A DNA stretch of 64,000 nt, taken from assembly GCA_026874595.1 (NCBI GenBank), contig CM049313.1, positions 16,305,508-16,369,507 on the forward strand. The letters run 5' to 3'. Position numbers and translations under genes: made by a program. Within the stretch, counting starts at the first letter, position 1, and every line of letters begins with the position of its first letter. This document shows, in pieces, positions 57,410 to 64,000 of the stretch. The notes under the pieces are model-generated. The model worked only from the letters and a program-made list of their open reading frames with translations, did no database searches and was not told the origin of the DNA. Source of the stretch: Sipunculus nudus (lineage: Eukaryota > Annelida > Sipuncula > Golfingiida > Sipunculidae).

Positions 57410-57415
57410 ATTAAA
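57410..57415 (+). promoter_or_regulatory. Possible poly(A) signal ATTAAA of the glutamate receptor gene
   Basis: ATTAAA 42 bp after the stop, followed by a T-rich stretch. It is close to the stop, so a longer 3' UTR is possible. Confidence 0.35.
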
Positions 57416-59385
57416 CCTTTGTTTAATTGTGTATATACATTATAAATGCACGTATGAAGCTGAGAATATGGGCCGGATAAGATAATTCAAACACGGGCCG
57501 GGGAGCATCCTACAATAGGGACCTAAACATGGGTGGAGGTTTGCATTCCTTGGAATGAATATTTCTATTTACATATCATTCAATGTGTATTCATGAAGAA
57601 CTGTAAATCATGTAGTTCCCTCGGTAGATCATATAATATCAGCACTAAACCATCCCCCTTCGCATTTAAAGAAGAACATATTTGATGGTCAAAATATCGT
57701 CATTAACTTTTGTAAGTCACATGACTCATTAAACATCGTCGTTATTCAGTATTAACAAATTACAAAAAAAGTCTAAATACAATGCCAGTCACTTAGTCAT
57801 GTAATTTAAATGGCAGATTTTCAAATGATTTCTATATTTTCTATATATTATGATCAGCGGCAAGATTTATATGGCCTGCGTATTGGGATGTATACGGCGA
57901 ATGTGTTATTTCACTCCATATCGACAGTGTCAACGAATATCTCTGATATATTATGACAATATGTTGATATACTGCATGGCACAAAGTGTGCCCGTGAGAT
58001 TAACTTTGCTGAACGTGTCAAACAAGTTATCAATTAAGGAAAGGAACTGAAACTGTATGTTGATCAAAGAAAATGTAACGTTATACGGTAAAAGCGTTCC
58101 TGGCCAGCATTAACTCAATTTCTATCATCTGTTTCGCTCAGTAGGTTCCGGTGACAGCAATATATCCATTTATTAACAGTTAGCTAACATTAAACTTCCA
58201 ACTATGCAATAGGCAGCTTCAACTGAAAATCACACCGGAGTAAAGTGATCAATATTCCTTTGGCACTGGTGCTGATAGCTGCAGCCATTCCTAAGATATT
58301 CCGTAGGAAACATTATTTATGCAAAAATGAAAACCTGTGTAATTTAACGTTCGAAGAAATTTCATTTTAAAAATGATTCAACTCATATTAAACTCATTTA
58401 ATTTTCCTTCCTGCAATAAATTGTCTACTAAATATTAAAAAAAGCTGATATATTCATATTTTCTGACTTTCTGTAGTGGTAAATTATTTCTGCTCCCAGG
58501 AAGTAGGTGGCGCCACCAAATGCTTTATATTTGTGTCCTCATTGCATGCTCAACAAGCCTGCAATATTTCGTGATTAAAACTGCAGCGCCTGGTTAATTG
58601 TTTGCTACAGGCTGCAAACGGCCGATCCAGTGCTAGCAGATAAACTCGCAGAGTGAACTTAAAATAATAAGTTGGTTGCCTTCAATTGATTTGATTGTTG
58701 CGAATGACCGTTTGCGACAAAGTTTTCGTCCTCACAATTCATTAGATATCATTAGACGGAAACTTAGAATCAATAAAAAACGAACATTAACCATAACATT
58801 TATGAGTAATGAAAAAGTGGTCGTGATGTTACGAGTATCACAATAACTTATAGGGCCATCTAAATAGCTACCTATCTATCTGCTGAAACTTTAGTGACCC
58901 GTATCTAATTATATTTATATTCCAGTTTGTGAAGTACGAATTATTTTCCTCACATGAGACACCGCAACGAACACACACAAATCTATCCATAACTCGGTTT
59001 GTTAAGTCTTATTTATGTTCCAATTTAGTCTAATATATTTGTGACAGGCGGTAACATTCACAATTCCCACAAACCTGCATCAAGACTTCCAATATTATTA
59101 AATCAAAAAGTATACCTAAATCTAAAACTATAAGCAAAGAAACATAACGGATTCAGGAGCATATCATGTTGACACGATCCCATATTTTTTTTTAAATTCA
59201 TTTAAATAAATAGGAACAGATTTATTCCTTCTTCTCAGTTTTTCAGTTCGGTTTTTGATACATCTCACATCACTACTCAAGCGCTTGTCAGTATCAGTTC
59301 ACAAACGATGTTATGGAAAAACTAGTAGTAGTAAACCCGTAATGAAATGATTGATGACTATTAAAAGATCGCTGATCTTGGAATA
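57416..59385. other. Intergenic region, nothing recognised
   Basis: AT-rich, no ORF with domain resemblance, no repeat matched elsewhere in the window. Confidence 0.6.
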
Positions 59386-59835
59386 TTAAAGGGACCCAGT
59401 TACCTATCTGAACTTTATTAACTAATGGTAATCCCTTGGTGCTTTTATAAAAATATGCCAGATAATGTGGATATCATAGCACGCAGGCTGCATGTCTTGT
59501 TTGTATTAACGTGTTTACAATACGTGGAGGCCCGCAAAAATAATCAAAATAAGGGCATCTGGCAGCAAGTCAGATAGTCCAGAGCTTTGCAAATGGCGTT
59601 TTGCAACAAGTGACCTTTCTACCTCCGCAAATATGCATCCTACCACCTTAGGTAACATGTTTTTTGTCAACATTGCTGTGTTTACAAACATGATGTTGAT
59701 GAACAAGTTCTTGCATCCTTCAAGAAAGCTTTATAAGAATTTTAAACAACCAACATTGCCCAATAATATATACACAGAGGAAGCCAGAATTCAGATAAAT
59801 ACTTTTTCAAAAGGTAGGTGAATGGGCACCTTTAA
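59386..59835 (+). mobile_element. TTAA-flanked MITE, copy 3
   Basis: 450-bp copy downstream of the glutamate receptor gene with TTAA at 59386-59389 and 59832-59835. Ends TTAAAGGGACCCAGTTACC and the reverse complement of GGTGAATGGGCACCTTTAA form imperfect terminal inverted repeats. No coding capacity. Confidence 0.72.
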
Positions 59836-60242
59836 GAGATTTGCACAATTGTGTAAACCTCCAGATATCAGTATGCTCACTTGCCTGGTTGCAAATTCTT
59901 GTAATAAACGTCGATTTCTGATACAAGGGTTTTAACTTTGGGAATAAGACCTACTTTTTTCTACAAATATGCGAGTTTTGACTGAGACACCAGTATTTTA
60001 CTATAGCTGTGACGTTACATGACACAAACTCACTAGATCACCTATAGGATAAGTTCTTTACACACGTATACGTATACACGTATATACATACACACATACA
60101 AACATACATACCTACATCCATTCCTATATACATACATACATATATTCATACATACTTACAAACTTAGGCCTAAATAATTAAATATATACTAATATACATA
60201 TGTATGCTTTATACACACATGCCCGCACACAAACGGACACAT

Positions 60243-60289
<47 letters not shown>

Positions 60290-60768
60290 TATCAACAAAA
60301 TATATTTAAATGGATGTTTAAAATAGCTCAGCCATCACCGGACCCCCCCCCCCCCCCAAGACGCCCACAACTGATCGGGATGGGAAATTGGCCATGGAGT
60401 GAACCACCCTGGAAATCTGGTCACGGTCACATATAAATACTATGTGCAAATCTGTTGCCTAGTAGTATTATTATGCCCAAAGATCGTTATTGAAAAAGAG
60501 CCAAATTAGAGATCCAGCTTGGGCAGAATGAAAAGAGGAGCGGGCGAAGAAGAAGAAATAAGATACCAAATTTTAAAATACATAAGACATAAGAACCCCC
60601 CCCCCCCCCACAATAACATTTGACCCAAATATTGATATAGAAATAAGGTCATCGGCCCTATAAAACTTCCGTTCCTACGAGGAGTTTTAATGGTCATAGA
60701 ATAAAATGCCGCCAGCACTCCTGACAAACATAAACTGAAATTAATATTATATACCTATTATATACAAA

Positions 60769-60804
<36 letters not shown>

Positions 60805-62739
60805 GCCTGAATAATACGTACTTTGAGCTCGTTATATACGCATTCATCATGTCCATATAAATAACATTTTAATAATAACAACAAAAACAAACAACAACAA
60901 AAACAAAACATATTTTGTTGTTGTATCCGCTAGGAGGGTATGCGATAATTGCCGTTTTCGTGTGTTGAGGTGTGTGTTCACAACTAGCCGTGACAACCCG
61001 ACTCAGTAGGCATCGGATAATTGGGCTGGTAAGCCTACTCGAATCGTGATACACGTAATATCGAGGAATGATTCGCAGTGGTCTTGCATCAGGTTGCATT
61101 CATATTGTGGTAAACACTCTATAATCTCAATATTATGCTAAGAATGCTGAATGGACACAATAGCATACATGTGAGCTCAGAACCCAAACTGAAACGCCGT
61201 CTTCATGGACGCGGGTCATTTCCTGTATCGCCTGCAAGCTGCCTGCGTCCTGTAACCCGTGCGAGCCATGCCTGTGTTCATGCGGTCATAAATTCATCAA
61301 ACATGTTTGGTATTATTAGGGAGTACACAAAAAATGCTACCGATTGGTCTGGTTTATGTTGAATGACAGTGTACCTGTAGGCCATAAAGCGTTGTCAGAA
61401 ATGACGAAAATATTTGCATCTTCATAAGGCGTTACAATGCGTTCCTCAGACGCATGATGTAAAGACACTCTGGCGCCAGTAATCTGGTCGTAATGCCAGA
61501 GGGTCGATATGAGGCTAGTTCACAACATAACTTCCGCGATCATGATCGGAACCTCATGAGGAACAAAGGAAGAATCGATTAGATTTTGGTGTTGATCCAG
61601 CATATTATCCGGATTCTGCAGCACTATCGAGGAATATTCACAAATGTACGGTCACTTGTGCACGAATGAATAAAAAAATAATTGAATGCACAGAGGTGCC
61701 GCCCTTATAAATAATGTGACCAGGCCACCTGTTAAAGTCACGGCTTGAGCGGCCTGCTGCACTTCTGAGTGGCGGTGTCCATTGTGTTTCGCAGAACGTT
61801 TTTGAAACTTTTGCTCCCATGGCGGAGGCATGTATCCATTTGGATACACATATTTAGTAAGTACCACTACCTCTTTTATTATCATATGTGAGTGTATGCT
61901 ATGTGTGCGCCTTACACAATGAATTCTGCATTATCAGGTGAGTTCCTTCCAGGTAGCATTTTGCTTGTCCGTAGATAAGCCTTATCTATGGAAGATACCT
62001 GTTATCACTGCCTGATAGTTATACACATCACTTTACCCATAAAGAAACACGCGGGACAGGCTGAAAGACGCGGGATTATCTCTGTTGTCTCCCCTCAGTT
62101 CGCTATTCACTCTATAACACGCTGTCTACAGGTAAGGTTGCAAATGCTTCATGACCAAATCTCCAACATACTAAAATTTCAACAGCCTCACACTCCATGT
62201 TCTAAATAGAAATTATGAAAATAATATACGAACACATACATACTACAATCTCGCTAATATGAACACGCATACAGACAAAAACAAACACCCACGAACACCC
62301 AATACCACATGGGCATGGGTCCAACTTTTTGGAGCCACATGACAGGTTGGAAAACATGTTTACTCATCCTTTTTTATAGAACAGAGAGTTCTTTTTCGCA
62401 CTTTCAGACAAAGCTTTATTTTATAAACAATACATTTAATTTATATTATAGCTATCATCAGAAACCTGCGATCTTTTCGGGGATTTTGATATCGAAATGA
62501 AAAAAAAGCGAATAGAGGATCTTAGAACAATGGAGGAGCTCATATCTGCTCGGCCGCGAAGGGATGTGGGTGGGTACGGTTTTTAGACGGAACTGGTGCA
62601 GCCTGCATGGGGTGGTTTCTCCCTATTGTTCTGTTTTTGTTTATTAAGCGTTCCATTCTCTAGATATGATTGTTCTATTTGTCATTTCTTTTTCAAAAAG
62701 GTGTAATGTCCCCAATCGCCCACTATATCCGCCGTGGTT
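59836..62739. other. Intergenic region with simple repeats and two long C tracts
   Basis: TACA-rich and GA repeats (60060-60287), C15 at 60343-60357, C14 at 60596-60609 and TA at about 60772-60802. Short ORFs show no recognisable domain. Confidence 0.6.
60243..60287 (+). repeat. (CG)n/(GA)n compound microsatellite
   Basis: GCGCGCGCGC followed by about 16 GA units in the downstream intergenic region, after a TACA-rich stretch (60060-60160). Confidence 0.9.
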
Positions 62740-62935
62740 TTAGGTTCACATGGGGCCTGGGCAGTGGAGGGTTAAAACGCTCGGCCCTGTGCGCTGGCGT
62801 TCCGGGTTTGATCCCTGGTATGGTTATATGAGAGTAGGTTGTAATTGCCCGTCCAAGGCCGGTTATTTTCTGCGGGTTCTTTAGTTTCGTCCACCCCTGC
62901 AGACTACTGAAAGCCAACATCTGAGCCATGGAGAA
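62740..62935 (+). mobile_element. Possible tRNA-derived SINE
   Basis: tRNA-like head with a box A-like TGGGCAGTGG near 62758 and a T-arm CCGGG-TTTGATC-CCTGG (62802-62818) containing a B box, followed by a unique-looking body (CCCGTCCAAGGCCGG). No poly(A) tail or target duplication identified. Confidence 0.45.
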
Positions 62936-63183
62936 TGGCGCGATCAGTTATAATAACTGTTTATTCAATGCATGTAAAAATAAATGAGTTTATATTCTAA
63001 ATGTTACATTTTTAGATCATCTATCGCCGTATTGAACTGACTCTCTCTAGTGCAGAACTACGTATTTATAGGGGATATCACGAGTAGTATTTAGGACATT
63101 AAGAATGGTAGTAGTTTGATGAAATCAGGAACAGATATTTCTCATATATAGATATCTCTGCATATTTCAGATTTGTACCATAT

Positions 63184-63500
63184 TGGGCCAAAAAAATAAA
63201 AGGTATGGTTCTCAGGCACTGCCCGCGTCAATTTTTAACCCCGCATCAAACATTTTTATTTTGTTTTTCAATAGAAACTTACCATTTTGAGCTGCAGCCG
63301 CTCGGAGATTTCTATCAAGAAGCTAAAATCATAAAATTTTGATAAAATGTTCTTTGTTATGTTATAAATCTGTTGTTATCATGCTTTTCTCTTATCATTT
63401 GACATTTGTATCGAAACATACAATAAAATAAAAAAAAAAAGCCCGCCCGCATTGATTTCTGAAAAAATGCCTAAGAACCAAACCTAACTTTTTTGGCCGT
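63184..63500 (+). mobile_element. GGCC-end MITE (family A), copy 4, best preserved
   Basis: About 317 bp. The left end GGCCAAAAAAATAAAAGGTA, followed by TGGTTCTCAGGCA, is the inverse of the right end TGCCTAAGAACCAAACCTAA-CTTTTTTGGCC, so terminal inverted repeats of about 30 bp are visible. No ORF of note and no clear target duplication. Confidence 0.7.
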
Positions 63501-63724
63501 ATAATAAAAAATTGTCCCCTCCGATGACTTTCTTGAATTTGATGCATATCGTCGCATTCAGATTGTACGCATATTGGTTCATAAAATACCTATATATATA
63601 TATATATATATGTAGAAATGATCTGCGGGTATGCAGTCTTTCCTCCGCGGTCACACAGCGCTCTATGTTTTGCAACAGAGCATGATATGTTAAGGTATGT
63701 GATGAATCTGGATCACGACCGTCG

Positions 63725-64000
63725 GTTTGGCCTCGTCGGCTCGTCAGGTGACCCATTCAAACAAAACAGAGCTTGCCAAACACATTTGGACCCTGAAAGA
63801 CAAGCAACAAACCCTTTACTACCACCTAGTCTATGATCCAGCAGTCAAACAAATTTATGACCTCTTCACGTCAGTGCAATCTGTGCTTGGCAGAGAAACT
63901 AGCACTCATAAGCTCAAAACAAAAGAACCTTTTGAACAAACGTTGACCACCTGCCGCCATGGTCCAAGGGCACCCAACCGTGCTCAAAAGAAATTATAAA
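63725..64000 (+). pseudogene. Possible GIY-YIG endonuclease fragment (Penelope-like element)
   Basis: The frame reading SNKTELAKHIWTLKDKQ resembles the TELSKHIW.LKD segment found after the GIY-YIG domain of Penelope-like retroelements, with a later CRH as in the usual C-terminus. The GIY-YIG core itself is not visible upstream, and the middle part does not match what I expect. It runs to the TAA at 63997-63999, next to the window edge. Confidence 0.35.

Noticed and set aside
61135-61362. 75-codon ORF with a slightly higher GC content
   Set aside because: No motif, no splice partner, no support as a gene.

Overview
This is animal nuclear DNA: AT-rich, with many GT-AG introns, long multi-domain extracellular receptors, and introns full of retrotransposons, MITEs and microsatellites. 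The C-type lectin/discoidin/WSC receptor and a repeat family that starts with TTTTAGCTC and ends at a CCATGGGC-type palindrome suggest a lophotrochozoan, most likely a bivalve mollusc. That placement is an inference, not a proof.

Two protein-coding genes were read out exon by exon, with splice phase checked at every junction. Gene 1 (+, from before base 1 to 42060) is the 3' part of a giant mannose-receptor-like type I membrane protein. I see 42 exons and 2058 codons plus stop, in the order CTLD x3, discoidin (FA58C) x3, WSC, CTLD x7, Thr/Pro stalk, one membrane helix, and a short tail with a mannose-receptor-like FxNxxY motif. Its first exons lie outside the window. Gene 2 (+, 46638-57368) is a 12-exon ionotropic glutamate receptor subunit of about 692 residues. 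Its channel (M1, pore loop, M3, M4) is complete, its amino-terminal domain is short, and its ligand-binding residues are strongly altered.

The introns carry the mobile DNA: (a) a full-length but decayed L1/Tx1-type LINE, antisense in a gene 1 intron and bounded by a 14-bp target-site duplication (6619-12490); (b) a foldback-type element with arms made of 15-bp repeats and a perfect 9-bp duplication (22921-23880); (c) a miniature LTR element (TRIM) at 37261-37692 whose LTRs contain a tRNA-like pol III promoter; (d) MITE families with TTAA, TA and GGCC-type ends; (e) a degenerate ~150-bp tandem repeat family (25.5-27.2, 31.0-31.4 and 42.5-44.4 kb); (f) a CR1/Jockey-like LINE 3' fragment inside the receptor gene (49360-50345).

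The stretches 44.4-46.5 kb and 57.4-64 kb hold no gene I can support, apart from MITE copies, a SINE-like unit and a possible GIY-YIG (Penelope-type) fragment at the right edge. The strongest candidate for something undescribed is the TRIM with a tRNA-like LTR. The foldback element and the altered ligand pocket of the glutamate receptor come next.
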